From contig NZ_LMQO01000001.1 in assembly GCF_001425385.1 (NCBI RefSeq), positions 744,001 to 808,000 on the forward strand: DNA of 64,000 bases, written 5' to 3'. The notes beneath the pieces were generated by a model. That model had not been told where the DNA came from. It did no database searches and was given only the letters and a program-made list of their open reading frames with translations. The position numbers and the translations under genes are program-made. This stretch comes from Sphingomonas sp. Leaf407 (lineage in GTDB: Bacteria; Pseudomonadota; Alphaproteobacteria; Sphingomonadales; Sphingomonadaceae). Shown here one piece after another: positions 26,655 through 36,124 of the stretch. Position 1 is the first letter of the stretch. Every line of letters begins with the position of its first letter.

Positions 26655-28009
26655 CACGATTCTTCGGCAAGCGCGGGGGAGGCACCGATCGCCCGGCTGG
26701 CGAGGCCGCGGACGTCGACCCGCGCCTTCAACCGTGCGGCAAGCAGCGCGGTGCCGCTGACCTTGCGCTGGACGAACAGCGTTTCGACGTCGGGAACGTG
26801 CCATGTCGCGCGATCGGCAACCAATGCCTTTGCTTCCTCGCGCACGACCGGTGCGAAAGCGCGATCGCCGAAGTCGAACGGGCCGGAGCGGTTCATCGCT
26901 TCGTCGATCGCCGCGATCATCCGGTCGACGGCCGGACGATGCGCCTCAGCCGCCGCTGCCCCCAGAAACCCCGTCGCGACCGCCGTTTCACGGATGCGGT
27001 TCCGGTCGCGCGCCAGCCCGGCCTCGATCAGCGAATGATAGGCATCGGCGGTCGTCGCCGGCACCGTTCGCGCCGCGCCGAAATCGAGCAGCACAATCGC
27101 GCCGGTCGCCGGTTGCCAGCGGTAATTGGCGAAGTTGGGATCGGTCTGCATCACCCCGAATTCAAAGATTTCGCGCAGCACCAGCTCGATCAGCGCGGTC
27201 GTCACCGCGTCGCGGCGCTCCTGCGGCGCATCGCTCAGGCTCTCGACCGGCTCGCCCTCGACATAGGACATCGCCAACACCTGTCCGGTCGTCAGCGGTT
27301 CATACAGATCGGGCACGACGAAGCGCGCGTCGCCGTTCAGCCGCGCGGCATAGGCCTGCATCTGCGTGCCCTCGCGCCGGTAATCCGCTTCCTCGGCCAG
27401 TTGCCGCTTCGCTTCGCCGAGCAGCGGTTTCAGGTCCAGCGTCGATGGCAGCAGGTTGGAGATGCGCAGCAGCGTCGCGACATTGTCGACATCGGCATCG
27501 ATGCTGTCGCGGACGCCGGGATATTGCACCTTGATCGCCAGCAGCCTGCCGTCGGGCAGCGTGGCGCGGTGGACCTGCCCGATCGAGGCGGCGGCGATCG
27601 GCGTCGCGTCGAACTGGCGGAAGCGACGACGCCAGTCGTTGCCCCATTCGCCGCGCAGCACCCGGTCGAGCTGTTGTGGCGGCATTCGGTATCCCTGATT
27701 GCGCAGGCGCGACAGGATCGTCGACAATTCGGGCGGCAGCACGTCGCCGGCATCCATCGAGATCATCTGGCCCAGCTTCATCGCCGCGCCGCGCATGTGC
27801 GACAGCCGGTCGGCCACCCGCGTGGCATTGGCGGGGGTGAGGACGAGGTCGCTCAGTTGCGGCCGTTCGCCGCTTGCCAGTCGCCGTGCGCCCTCGGCCA
27901 GCATGCCACCGGCGACGCCACCGGCAAGGCGGCCGAAGCCGCTCAGCCGCGCGAAGCGTCCGGTGGGAACGGCGCGGCCGCGTGCGGCGGGGAAATCATC
28001 GTTTGCCAT
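26654..28009 (-). CDS. ABC1/AarF/UbiB-type atypical kinase
   Basis: 451 aa, with the invariant features of the ABC1 family: the KxGQ motif (MKLGQMISMD), the alanine-rich loop (PIAAASIGQVHRA) replacing the glycine loop, LAIKVQYPGV with the ATP-binding lysine, MQTDPNFANY as the catalytic loop, and VLLDFGAAR as the DFG equivalent. Members support ubiquinone biosynthesis or membrane lipid homeostasis. No C-terminal membrane helices of E. coli UbiB type are evident, so it is nearer to the soluble AarF-like proteins. It is the first gene of a two-gene operon with the glutamine amidotransferase. Confidence 0.88.
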   Translation of the reverse strand: MANDDFPAARGRAVPTGRFARLSGFGRLAGGVAGGMLAEGARRLASGERPQLSDLVLTPANATRVADRLSHMRGAAMKLGQMISMDAGDVLPPELSTILSRLRNQGYRMPPQQLDRVLRGEWGNDWRRRFRQFDATPIAAASIGQVHRATLPDGRLLAIKVQYPGVRDSIDADVDNVATLLRISNLLPSTLDLKPLLGEAKRQLAEEADYRREGTQMQAYAARLNGDARFVVPDLYEPLTTGQVLAMSYVEGEPVESLSDAPQERRDAVTTALIELVLREIFEFGVMQTDPNFANYRWQPATGAIVLLDFGAARTVPATTADAYHSLIEAGLARDRNRIRETAVATGFLGAAAAEAHRPAVDRMIAAIDEAMNRSGPFDFGDRAFAPVVREEAKALVADRATWHVPDVETLFVQRKVSGTALLAARLKARVDVRGLASRAIGASPALAEES

Positions 28010-28060
28010 GCGCGCATAGCTCCCGCCGCCCCGGTCGGGTTCCGTGCGGTACGCAATGGA

Positions 28061-28807
28061 TCAGCCGGCGACCGGCAGCAGCTCCGCCAGATAGGGATGG
28101 GCGAGCACTCGAGCGGCGTTGCGCGCACCGATCGCGGTATCGTTGACCAGCCTGCTGCCGGCGACGGTGCGGTACAGCGCGACACAGGCATCGATCCGCG
28201 CGAAGCGGGCACCGGCCGCGCCGGCGCGGGTGTAGAAATCCCAGTCGTTGCAATTGTGGAAGCTCGGATCGAATCCGCCCACCGCCTCGACCGTCGCCCG
28301 GCGGACCACCGACCAGCTCGGCCCGATGACGCCGCCGCTGGCCAGACCCCGCCGGATGCAGTCGCCGTCCCAGCCGCATTCGGGGTCCTGTGGCGCGGCA
28401 TCGCCCTCTACCCGGGCGAAATGACCGACGACGATGTCATGGCCGTGCGCGACCTTGGGGTCGAGCAGCGTGCGAGCGGCACCCGGCAACCAGATGTCGT
28501 CACTGTCGAGGAAGGCGATCCAGTCGGCACGGGCGAGCGCCGCGCCGGTGTTGCGTGCCTGCGATGCGCCGACGTTGCGCGGCAGGATGAGCGCCGTCAC
28601 CTGCGGATGGACATCGGCCAGCGCGCGGATCACGCCTGCGCTATCGTCGCGCGACCCGTCGTCGACGACGATGACGTGATCGGGCGCATGATCCTGTGTC
28701 AGCACGCTTTCCACCGCGTCGGCGACGACATGGGCACGGTTATGGCACGGGATGACGACGTCGTAGCGCCCAAGCGGCGCGAACAGCGGAACGGGGCGAT
28801 GCAGCAT
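28061..28807 (-). CDS. Family 2 glycosyltransferase
   Basis: 248 aa with a GT-A fold: YDVVIPCHNRAHVVADAVESVL at the N-terminus, VIVVDDGSRDDS for nucleotide-sugar binding, NVGASQARNTGAA, and WIAFLDSDDIWLPGA carrying the DxD metal site. No membrane segments are visible, so it is probably cytoplasmic or peripheral. No other cell-surface polysaccharide genes are adjacent, so the acceptor is unknown. It lies alone on the minus strand between the ABC1 operon and a TonB receptor. Confidence 0.85.
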   Translation of the reverse strand: MLHRPVPLFAPLGRYDVVIPCHNRAHVVADAVESVLTQDHAPDHVIVVDDGSRDDSAGVIRALADVHPQVTALILPRNVGASQARNTGAALARADWIAFLDSDDIWLPGAARTLLDPKVAHGHDIVVGHFARVEGDAAPQDPECGWDGDCIRRGLASGGVIGPSWSVVRRATVEAVGGFDPSFHNCNDWDFYTRAGAAGARFARIDACVALYRTVAGSRLVNDTAIGARNAARVLAHPYLAELLPVAG

Positions 28808-28845
28808 GCACGCCCCATGCCGGATTTCCGCGACGGATCATAGGC

Positions 28846-31731
28846 TCAGCGTGGACCGTAGCGCAGCTTGGCGCCGACGTAGAAGAAGCGCCCGACCGGC
28901 GAGATCGGCACGTTCGTCTCGAAACCAATATCGGGCTTCTGGTCGGCCAGATTGTTGACACCGCCGTAGAAGGAGAAGTCGTCGCCGGCCGCCACTTCCG
29001 CCTGAAGGTCATGCTGCCACAGTTCGTTGTAGCGGAAATATCGCGGGGCGACGAGCGTCGGGTTGGTGTCGGTATCGATCCGCGCGAAACGGCGGACGCC
29101 GTTCTGCCAGCGCAGATTGTACGACAGCGTCAGCGGCCCGGCGATCCAGCTTGGCGAGAACACGAAGTTGTATTGCGGGCGGAACGGCTGATCGACGTTG
29201 TTCTCGGTCACGGCCCCCGGCGTCGCGATCTGTTCGAGCCGGTCGAGATAGCCACCGACGAACCGGAGGTCGAACGTCCCCGCGCTCGCCGTGGTGAAGC
29301 GGTAGGCGATATTCAGTTCGGCGCCGGCGGTGCGGAAAGCGGCGACATTCTGCGGCTGGACGATGAAGCCGTTGATGAAGCCGCTGCCCGGTGCGCGGGT
29401 GATCGAGCGGCAATAGGCGTTGTCGAGGGTCGGCTGGTCGACGCAGAGTTCGGCGACGGTGTTGGCGTCGGGGGTGTTGATCGCGTTCCTGAGGTCGATG
29501 TCGTACCAGTCGACCGCGATCGACAGGCCGGGAACAAAGTCGGGGCGCAGCACCACGCCCGCCGTCCAGGTGCGGGCGGTTTCGGGACGCAGGTCGCGAT
29601 TGCCCTCCTGCGTGCCGGGAATGAAGATGGTGGCGTTGGGATTGTTGGCGGCGGTGAAGCTGCCGAAATTGCCCCCGGCGGCGGCGATCAGCGCGCGGCA
29701 GTTTTCCGACCGGAACGAGGTGCCGAGGCTGCGATTGGCGACGTAGCAAGGGTCGGAGAAGAAGTTGCTGGTGCCGGTGCGCGGGCGGAAGATCTCGCCG
29801 ATGTTGGGCGCCCGGACCGACCGGCCATAGGAGCCGCGCAGGGTGATCGCCCGGATCGGCGCGTAGATGCCGTTGAACTGATAGGTGCGGGTGGAGCCGA
29901 TCGTCGAATAGTCCGACAGGCGGCCCGCCGCGCCGACCGACAGGAGGTGCGCGAACGGCACGTCCTTCAACAGCGGGGCGTTCAGTTCGCCGAACGCTTC
30001 CCATACGTCGAACGCGCCGGCCGACGGGGTAGGGATGATATATTCGTCATACTGATAGAAGCGATTGTCGACCAGTTCCTGCGCGGGATCGAAGCGGCTG
30101 GATTCGCGGCGATATTCGCCACCGACCGCAAAGGCGACCGGGCCGCCGGGCAGGGTGAACGCCTGGCCGAAGTCGCCGGTCAGCGCCGCATTGGCGACAT
30201 GTTGTTCGATACGGGCGTTGCTGACCGGATCGAACAGGAAATAGCCGAACGAGCGACCATCGACGCTGTTGCCGCCAAAGGTGTTGACCGGCAGGCAGCC
30301 GGCCGCGCGTGCCGCCGCCGAGCGGCACACGACTGCCCCCGAAGCCGGATCGCGTACCGCGTCGAGCGCATTGACGAACTGGTCGTTCAACCGGTCGTTC
30401 AGCTTGGTTGCGCGGATGTCGGTGCGGCCATAGGTGTAGGACACGTCGTAGCTGGCATGATCGCTGATCGCCCCGGTCACGTCGACCACGCCGCGCCACG
30501 TCCGGCGGCGGTCGCGCTCGCCCCGGCGGGGAATGTCGAAGTTGTTGCGGCTGACATCCACCGAGGAAAGGCCGGCGGCGCGTGCGGCATTCAGGATCGA
30601 CAGCGGAAGGAACGGATTGTCGAGCGCGATGGTGGCGGGGTAATTGCCGCCATAGCCGCCGAAGGTCGTCACCTCGGTCTGGACGAACTTTCCTTCGAGG
30701 CTGAGCTTGAACGCATCCGAAACGTCGAAATGGGTCAGCGCGTTCACCGCGTGCCGCTCGGTGCGTGGAAAGATGTCGCCGATATAGCCCGCGACCGGCG
30801 TGTCGTCGCCGCCGATCGAATAGCCGTCATTCACGAGGTTGCGGCCCGGCGTATAACGCGCGCCGTCGCCCCGGAACACCTGATCGCCGATGACGACATA
30901 GCCCTGGTTCGAGCCATAGGGATAGCGCAGGTCGCGCACCGGTTCGATCTTGTAACTGCCCGCGCGGGCCGGATCGTAAGTGTCGCTGTTCACGAAATAC
31001 TGCCGCTGGGCGAGCGACAGATAATCGCGATCGTCGTTCGCCAGCGGATCGTCGGCGTTATATTCATAGGCCAGCGTGACGTTGCCGCGACCATCGGTGA
31101 AATTGCGCCCGGCGATGATCGAGGCGAAGCGATTGCCCGCGTCGCCGCGCTCGGAAATGCCGACCTGGCCACGCGCGGCGACCCCGTCGAAATCGCGGCG
31201 CAGAACGAAATTGACGACGCCCGACACGCCATCGGCACCATAGATCGCCGAGACGGCGCCGGTCAGCACGTCGACCCGCTGGATCAGGTCGGTCGGGATG
31301 GTGTTGATGTCGACGGCGGCGGTATCGGCCTGTCCCGCGACATGGCGACGGCCATTGACCAGCACCAGCGTTCGCGACGGGCCGAGGCCGCGCAGATCGA
31401 GCAGGTTCAGCCCGACCTGTCCCACCGCGCCATCGGCCTGCGAATTGCCGGCGGTCCGGGTGGAATCGCGCGAGTTGGTGAGTGCCGGCACCCGCTGGAG
31501 AAAGGTCGTGACGTTGGTGTTGCCTGACTGCTGCAAATCCTCCGCGCCGAACGACACGACCGGATTGGGCGCGGTATAATCCGGCCGGGCGATGCGTGAT
31601 CCGGTGACGACGATCTCGGCACCCTCGTCGTTTTGGGGCACCGACACCTGTTCCTGCGCATGGGCGTTTGCCGTGAACAGGACGAACAGCGCAACGCCGC
31701 ACGAAAGGCGACGACGACCGGAAACCGACAT
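28846..31731 (-). CDS. TonB-dependent outer-membrane receptor
   Basis: 961 aa from the ATG at 31731, which has AGGGGA 6 nt upstream. A signal peptide ends in ANAHAQ. The TonB box-like region is EIVVTGSRI; the plug domain contains LLDLRGLGPSRTLVLVNGRRH and VDVLTGAVSAIYGADGVSGVVNFVLRRDFDG; the barrel ends in FYVGAKLRYGPR. This sequence type is widespread in sphingomonads. It diverges from a sugar ABC transporter gene set 174 bp away, so its cargo may be an oligosaccharide, but siderophores cannot be ruled out from sequence. Confidence 0.92.
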   Translation of the reverse strand: MSVSGRRRLSCGVALFVLFTANAHAQEQVSVPQNDEGAEIVVTGSRIARPDYTAPNPVVSFGAEDLQQSGNTNVTTFLQRVPALTNSRDSTRTAGNSQADGAVGQVGLNLLDLRGLGPSRTLVLVNGRRHVAGQADTAAVDINTIPTDLIQRVDVLTGAVSAIYGADGVSGVVNFVLRRDFDGVAARGQVGISERGDAGNRFASIIAGRNFTDGRGNVTLAYEYNADDPLANDDRDYLSLAQRQYFVNSDTYDPARAGSYKIEPVRDLRYPYGSNQGYVVIGDQVFRGDGARYTPGRNLVNDGYSIGGDDTPVAGYIGDIFPRTERHAVNALTHFDVSDAFKLSLEGKFVQTEVTTFGGYGGNYPATIALDNPFLPLSILNAARAAGLSSVDVSRNNFDIPRRGERDRRRTWRGVVDVTGAISDHASYDVSYTYGRTDIRATKLNDRLNDQFVNALDAVRDPASGAVVCRSAAARAAGCLPVNTFGGNSVDGRSFGYFLFDPVSNARIEQHVANAALTGDFGQAFTLPGGPVAFAVGGEYRRESSRFDPAQELVDNRFYQYDEYIIPTPSAGAFDVWEAFGELNAPLLKDVPFAHLLSVGAAGRLSDYSTIGSTRTYQFNGIYAPIRAITLRGSYGRSVRAPNIGEIFRPRTGTSNFFSDPCYVANRSLGTSFRSENCRALIAAAGGNFGSFTAANNPNATIFIPGTQEGNRDLRPETARTWTAGVVLRPDFVPGLSIAVDWYDIDLRNAINTPDANTVAELCVDQPTLDNAYCRSITRAPGSGFINGFIVQPQNVAAFRTAGAELNIAYRFTTASAGTFDLRFVGGYLDRLEQIATPGAVTENNVDQPFRPQYNFVFSPSWIAGPLTLSYNLRWQNGVRRFARIDTDTNPTLVAPRYFRYNELWQHDLQAEVAAGDDFSFYGGVNNLADQKPDIGFETNVPISPVGRFFYVGAKLRYGPR

Positions 31732-31905
31732 GAATATTCCCCTGACGACGCCCGCCAAATTCCCCCGGCCGGCGCGAAACTAACCGGTATCAACCCATGA
31801 AAACCATTGCGGTTCAATTGTGTACGGAACGGACGCTGAACATACCGGGCATATCGAAAGTACCGTCAGCCACTGGCGCGAAGCGCTGCATTGCGCCATC
31901 GTCCG

Positions 31906-33174
31906 ATGATGAGGGCGAGTGTCAGCTTCGAACGCCCGAGCAGGCGCAGCGTCCTGAAGGCGGTTCCGGCACTGGCGATCGGCGGCTGCGCGCGGACGCC
32001 AATCAGTGAACCGCTCAAGCTGTGGGCGATGAGCTACGAGGGCGATTATTCGCCGATGCTGATGCCGCGCTTTACCGCCGCGACCGGCATCGCGGTCGAC
32101 GTCCAGTCGCTGCCCAGCACTGCCAGCCATGAGAAACTGTTGACCGCGTTCGCCGGCGCGGCGCTGCCCGATGTGTTCATGCTGTTCAATAGCTGGATTC
32201 GCGAATTCGCGCTGATCGGGGCGATCGCGCCGGTGCGCTCCCCCGCGCTGGTCGCACCGCTGTTCCCCGAGATGCGCGCCGGGGTCGCGGTCGATGGACG
32301 CGACTTTGCGATTCCGTGGTCGGTCGCGCCGCAGGTCCAGTATTTCCGCCGCGATATTCTTGGGCAGGCGGGCTATGATACGCCACCGCTCGACTGGGCG
32401 GGATGGCGCGCGATGGGCCGGGCGCTCAAACGGCGGCGGCCGGACGAGTATGTGTTCCTGATGCTGCTCAACTGGCCCGGCGCGCTGGTGACGATGCTGC
32501 ACCAGAGCCGTGCCGAGCCGCTGCGCGACCGAGCGACACGGGGCAATTTCCGTGCCCCCCGCGCACGGGAGGCGTTCGCCTTCTACAAGTCGCTGTTCGA
32601 CGAAGGGCTGGCCCCGCGCGCGCTGTCGACCGAGGTGCAAGATCCGCTGGCGGCGTTCGCGCAGGGCTATTTCGCGATATGGCCGAGCGCGCCGACGACA
32701 TTGCGCGACCTGACGCGGCGGGCGAAGGAAATCCCGGCGGAGCGATGGGGCACCGCGCGGCTGGCCGGTCCGCGTGGACCGGGGCCGGTATCGGGCGACA
32801 GCGCCAGCCTGTGCGTCTCGATGTCGACCACCCGCCCGGCCGAGGCATGGGCGCTGGTCCGCCATCTGACATCGGTGCAGAGCGAATTGCGGTTTCAGGA
32901 CCTGATCGGCAACCTGCCCGCGCGGGTCGATGCGTGGTCCTCGCCACAGCTCGCCCAGCCCCAGCTCGCCGCATTTCGCGAACAGATGCGCCAGCCCGCG
33001 CCGATCCCGCCGGTGATCGAATGGGAGCGCATCCAGACCGAGATCCAGTTGGCCGCCGAACGGATGGTGCGCGGCACGCTGACGATCGACGAGACGCTGG
33101 TGGTGCTCGACGAACGGGTCGACCGGTTGCTGGCCAAGCGGCGTGCGCTGGTGGATGCGGGGCGGCTGGCATGA
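31906..33174 (+). CDS. Sugar ABC transporter substrate-binding lipoprotein
   Basis: About 422 aa from the ATG at 31906 (a second ATG follows at 31909). The N-terminus holds a twin-arginine-like stretch (RPSRRSVLKAVPALAIGGC) ending in a lipobox, so Cys is the likely lipidated residue. The rest is a cluster B, MalE-type binding protein (LKLWAMSYEGDYSPML, LPDVFMLFNSWIREFALIGAI, IPWSVAPQVQYFRRDIL). Its stop overlaps the first permease by ATGA. The two permeases follow, and the ATPase is on the opposite strand. Ligand is probably a sugar, by family and neighbourhood. Confidence 0.88.
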   Translation: MMRASVSFERPSRRSVLKAVPALAIGGCARTPISEPLKLWAMSYEGDYSPMLMPRFTAATGIAVDVQSLPSTASHEKLLTAFAGAALPDVFMLFNSWIREFALIGAIAPVRSPALVAPLFPEMRAGVAVDGRDFAIPWSVAPQVQYFRRDILGQAGYDTPPLDWAGWRAMGRALKRRRPDEYVFLMLLNWPGALVTMLHQSRAEPLRDRATRGNFRAPRAREAFAFYKSLFDEGLAPRALSTEVQDPLAAFAQGYFAIWPSAPTTLRDLTRRAKEIPAERWGTARLAGPRGPGPVSGDSASLCVSMSTTRPAEAWALVRHLTSVQSELRFQDLIGNLPARVDAWSSPQLAQPQLAAFREQMRQPAPIPPVIEWERIQTEIQLAAERMVRGTLTIDETLVVLDERVDRLLAKRRALVDAGRLA

Positions 33175-34052
33175 CCCGTCAGGAACGGACCGCATGGGGC
33201 TTCACCCTGCCGGTGCTGGCGATCATCCTGTTGGTGTTCGTGGTGCCGACGCTGCTGGCGCTGGCGCTCTCGCTGACCGATTATTCGGTCTATGCGCTGA
33301 TCGATCGGGCGAACCTGAAGTTCGTCGGGCTCGACAATTTCACCGGACTGCTCACCACCCCGCTGTTCTGGCGGGCGCTGGGCAATACCATATTGTTCGC
33401 CGTGCTGGGCGTGCCGATGGCGATCGGCGCGTCGCTCGCCGCCGCGTTGCTGCTGAACGATGCGACCGTCCGGTGGAAGCCGTTGTGGCGGGTGGCGCTG
33501 TTCGCCCCCTATGTCACCAGCGTGGTTGCCACGGCGGTGGTGTGGCGGTTCCTGTTCAACGAACGCTTCGGGCTCATCAACCAGGGGCTGGCGATCATCG
33601 GGCTGGGGCCGGTCGACTGGCTGGGCAATCCGGCGACGTCGATTCCCGCGATCCTGATCTTCGTGACGTGGAAGATCTTTGGCTACAACATGATCGTGTT
33701 CACCGCCGCGCTGTCTGCGGTGCCGCAGGATCTGATGGAGGCGGCGCGACTGGACGGTGCGGGGCGCTGGACCCGGTTCCGCCATGTGACGCTGCCGGCG
33801 ATCGGGCCGACGCTGATGCTGGCGGCGGTGATGAGCGTCGCCGGCTTCCTCCAGATTTTCGCCGAACCCTATGTGATGACGATGGGCGGGCCGGCGCAGA
33901 GCACGACGACGGTGCTGTATTTCATGTTCGACGAAGGCTTCAAATGGTGGAATCTAGGGCAGGCGAGCGCGGTCGCCTTCATCCTGTTCCTGATGATTCT
34001 GGCGGTAACGCTCGTCCAGACGCGGCTGGCGCGCCGGGCGGAGTGGTTGTGA
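33171..34052 (+). CDS. Sugar ABC transporter permease, MalF type
   Basis: 293 aa with six hydrophobic segments. The N-terminal segment is WGFTLPVLAIILLVFVVPTL. The cytoplasmic EAA loop that touches the ATPase reads LMEAARLDGAGRWTRFRHVTLPAIGP. It is the MalF/UgpA-like partner of the next gene. The ATG overlaps the binding-protein stop (ATGA), and the TGA overlaps the GTG of the next permease (GTGA). Confidence 0.93.
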   Translation: MTRQERTAWGFTLPVLAIILLVFVVPTLLALALSLTDYSVYALIDRANLKFVGLDNFTGLLTTPLFWRALGNTILFAVLGVPMAIGASLAAALLLNDATVRWKPLWRVALFAPYVTSVVATAVVWRFLFNERFGLINQGLAIIGLGPVDWLGNPATSIPAILIFVTWKIFGYNMIVFTAALSAVPQDLMEAARLDGAGRWTRFRHVTLPAIGPTLMLAAVMSVAGFLQIFAEPYVMTMGGPAQSTTTVLYFMFDEGFKWWNLGQASAVAFILFLMILAVTLVQTRLARRAEWL

Positions 34053-34897
34053 CGAAGCCGTTGCGCGCCACCCTGATGACGACGCTGGTCGCGGGCCTCA
34101 CCCTGCTGACGGTCGCGCCGTTACTCTACATGCTGATCGTGTCGTTCATGCCGCGCGGGGAATCGACGATGCTGCCGATCCCGCTGTGGCCGTCGCGCTG
34201 GTCGCTGGAGAATTATCACGAACTGCTGGTGCGCCGCCGGATCGACGATGCGTGGTTCGATTATCGCATCCTGCCCGCGCTCAGGAACAGCATCGGCATC
34301 GCCGCGCTATCGACGCTGCTCGGGCTGCTGCTGACGGTGCCGGCGGGATATGCCTTCGCCAAGCTGCGGTTTCGCGGGCGCGACCGGTTGCTGAAACTGC
34401 TGATCGCGTCGCTGATCGTGCCGGGGCAGGTCGCGATGCTGCCGCTGTTTCTGATCTTCCGGCAACTGGGGCTGGTGAACAGCTATGCCGGGGTGATCCT
34501 GCCGGGGCTGGCGGGAATCTTCGCCATCCTGTTCGTGCGGCAGGCGACGCTGTCGATCCCCGATGAACTGATCGATGCCGCGCGGATGGACGGGGCGAGC
34601 GAGCGGCGCATCTTTCGCGTCATCGTCCTGCCGCTGCTGACGCCGGTGGTGGTCACGCTCGCGCTGTTCCTGTTCCTCGGGAGCTGGAACGATTTCCTGT
34701 GGCCGCTGATCGTGCTGGCGGACCAGCATCGCTACACGCTGCCCGTCGCGGTGGCGGCGATCGCGCGCGAACATGCGGCGGACGGCGAACTGATGATGGC
34801 GGCATCGGTGGTGACGACGATGCCGGTATTGCTGCTGTTCCTGTTGCTCCAACGCTATTATCTGACCGGGCTGCTCGGCGGATCGGTGAAGGGATAG
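34049..34897 (+). CDS. Sugar ABC transporter permease, MalG type
   Basis: 282 aa with a GTG start overlapping the upstream permease stop. It has six membrane segments and the EAA loop ELIDAARMDGASERRIFRVIVLPLL. It is the MalG/UgpE-like half of the channel. Its 3' end overlaps the 3' end of the convergent ATPase gene by 40 bp, so in the overlap both strands are coding. No terminator can fit between the two. Confidence 0.93.
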   Translation: MTKPLRATLMTTLVAGLTLLTVAPLLYMLIVSFMPRGESTMLPIPLWPSRWSLENYHELLVRRRIDDAWFDYRILPALRNSIGIAALSTLLGLLLTVPAGYAFAKLRFRGRDRLLKLLIASLIVPGQVAMLPLFLIFRQLGLVNSYAGVILPGLAGIFAILFVRQATLSIPDELIDAARMDGASERRIFRVIVLPLLTPVVVTLALFLFLGSWNDFLWPLIVLADQHRYTLPVAVAAIAREHAADGELMMAASVVTTMPVLLLFLLLQRYYLTGLLGGSVKG

Positions 34898-35967
34898 GCG
34901 CGACCGTCGGGCGCGAACAGGTGCGTTTCGGCCGGGTCGGCGGCGAAGCACAAGGTCTGGCCGAGCGTCACATGGCGGTCGGGGGGAAGCTGGGCGACGA
35001 TGGTATCGGTCGCGCCGCGCCGGCCAAGATGCGCGAACGATAGCGGCCCGAGCCGCTCGAACAGCTCCACCGCGCCGCAGAACGCGCCATCGTCCGCCGC
35101 GCGCAGATGTTCGGGGCGGATGCCAAGGGTGGCCTGACTGCCGATCGCGGAGGGCGGGACCTGCGCGGCGGTCGACAGCAGCGTGCCGTCGGGCAGCCGC
35201 ACCTGCGTGCCCGAGGGGCCAGCGGCGACGATCATGACGGGCAGCAGGTTCATCCCCGGCGATCCGATCGCGGCGGCGACCGCGAGGCTGGCGGGGCGGT
35301 GATATACCTCGATCGGCTGCCCCACCTGTTCGATGCGGCCGGCGCTCATCACCACGATGCGTTCGGCCAGCGTCATCGCCTCCAACTGGTCGTGCGTCAC
35401 ATAGATCATCGTCGCGCCGAGTTGCTGGTGCAGCCGGGCGAATTCGTGCCGCATCCGCGCGCGCAGCGACGAATCGAGATTGGAGAGCGGCTCGTCGAGC
35501 AGCAGCACCTGCGGGCGGCGCACGATCGCGCGGGCGATCGAGACGCGCTGGCGCTGTCCGCCCGACAAGGCGCGGGGGCGGCGGTCGAGCAGGTCGGTGA
35601 GGTCGAGCATCGCCGCCGCTTCCTCGACCCGGCGGGCGATCTCCGCTTTGGGCAGGCGGGCGACCTTGAGCGGAAACGCGATATTCCCGGCGACGGTCAG
35701 GTGCGGGTAGAGCGCATAGGACTGGAACACCATCGCCACGCCGCGATCGGCGGGGGCGGCGTGGGTGACGTCGCGTCCGCCGATGGTGATGCGGCCGCCG
35801 CTCGGATCTTCGAGGCCGGCGATCATCCGCAACAGCGTCGACTTGCCGCACCCCGATGGGCCGACCAGCACGACGAATTCCCCGTCGGCGATGGTCAGGT
35901 CGCTGGGGTGAAGGACCGTCGTGTCGCCGAAGCGCTTGGACAGCCCCCTGATGTCGACCGCCGCCAT
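34858..35967 (-). CDS. Sugar ABC transporter ATPase, MalK/UgpC type
   Basis: 369 aa from the ATG at 35967, preceded by GAAGGAGG. Walker A is GPSGCGKST (36-44), signature LSGGQRQRVSIARA, Walker B VLLLDEPLSNLD, and switch His in YVTHDQLEAM. The C-terminal TOBE region (LGIRPEHLRA) is the regulatory domain of MalK-like ATPases. It probably energises the two permeases encoded convergently on the other strand. Being on the opposite strand, it must have its own promoter, in the 157-bp gap shared with the oxidase gene. Confidence 0.93.
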   Translation of the reverse strand: MAAVDIRGLSKRFGDTTVLHPSDLTIADGEFVVLVGPSGCGKSTLLRMIAGLEDPSGGRITIGGRDVTHAAPADRGVAMVFQSYALYPHLTVAGNIAFPLKVARLPKAEIARRVEEAAAMLDLTDLLDRRPRALSGGQRQRVSIARAIVRRPQVLLLDEPLSNLDSSLRARMRHEFARLHQQLGATMIYVTHDQLEAMTLAERIVVMSAGRIEQVGQPIEVYHRPASLAVAAAIGSPGMNLLPVMIVAAGPSGTQVRLPDGTLLSTAAQVPPSAIGSQATLGIRPEHLRAADDGAFCGAVELFERLGPLSFAHLGRRGATDTIVAQLPPDRHVTLGQTLCFAADPAETHLFAPDGRAYPFTDPPSSPVR

Positions 35968-36124
35968 CGTTCCTCCTTCACGTTTCGGACCGAAGCAACG
36001 ACCGTGCCCTATCAAACAGGAACCGGCGGCAGCGTCAAACCGGCGCGGCGTACCGAACCCTTGGGGCGCCTGAGCGTTCAGCGCGCACCGGCATCACTGG
36101 CCGGTTCGTTCCCCGGAGTAGTTC

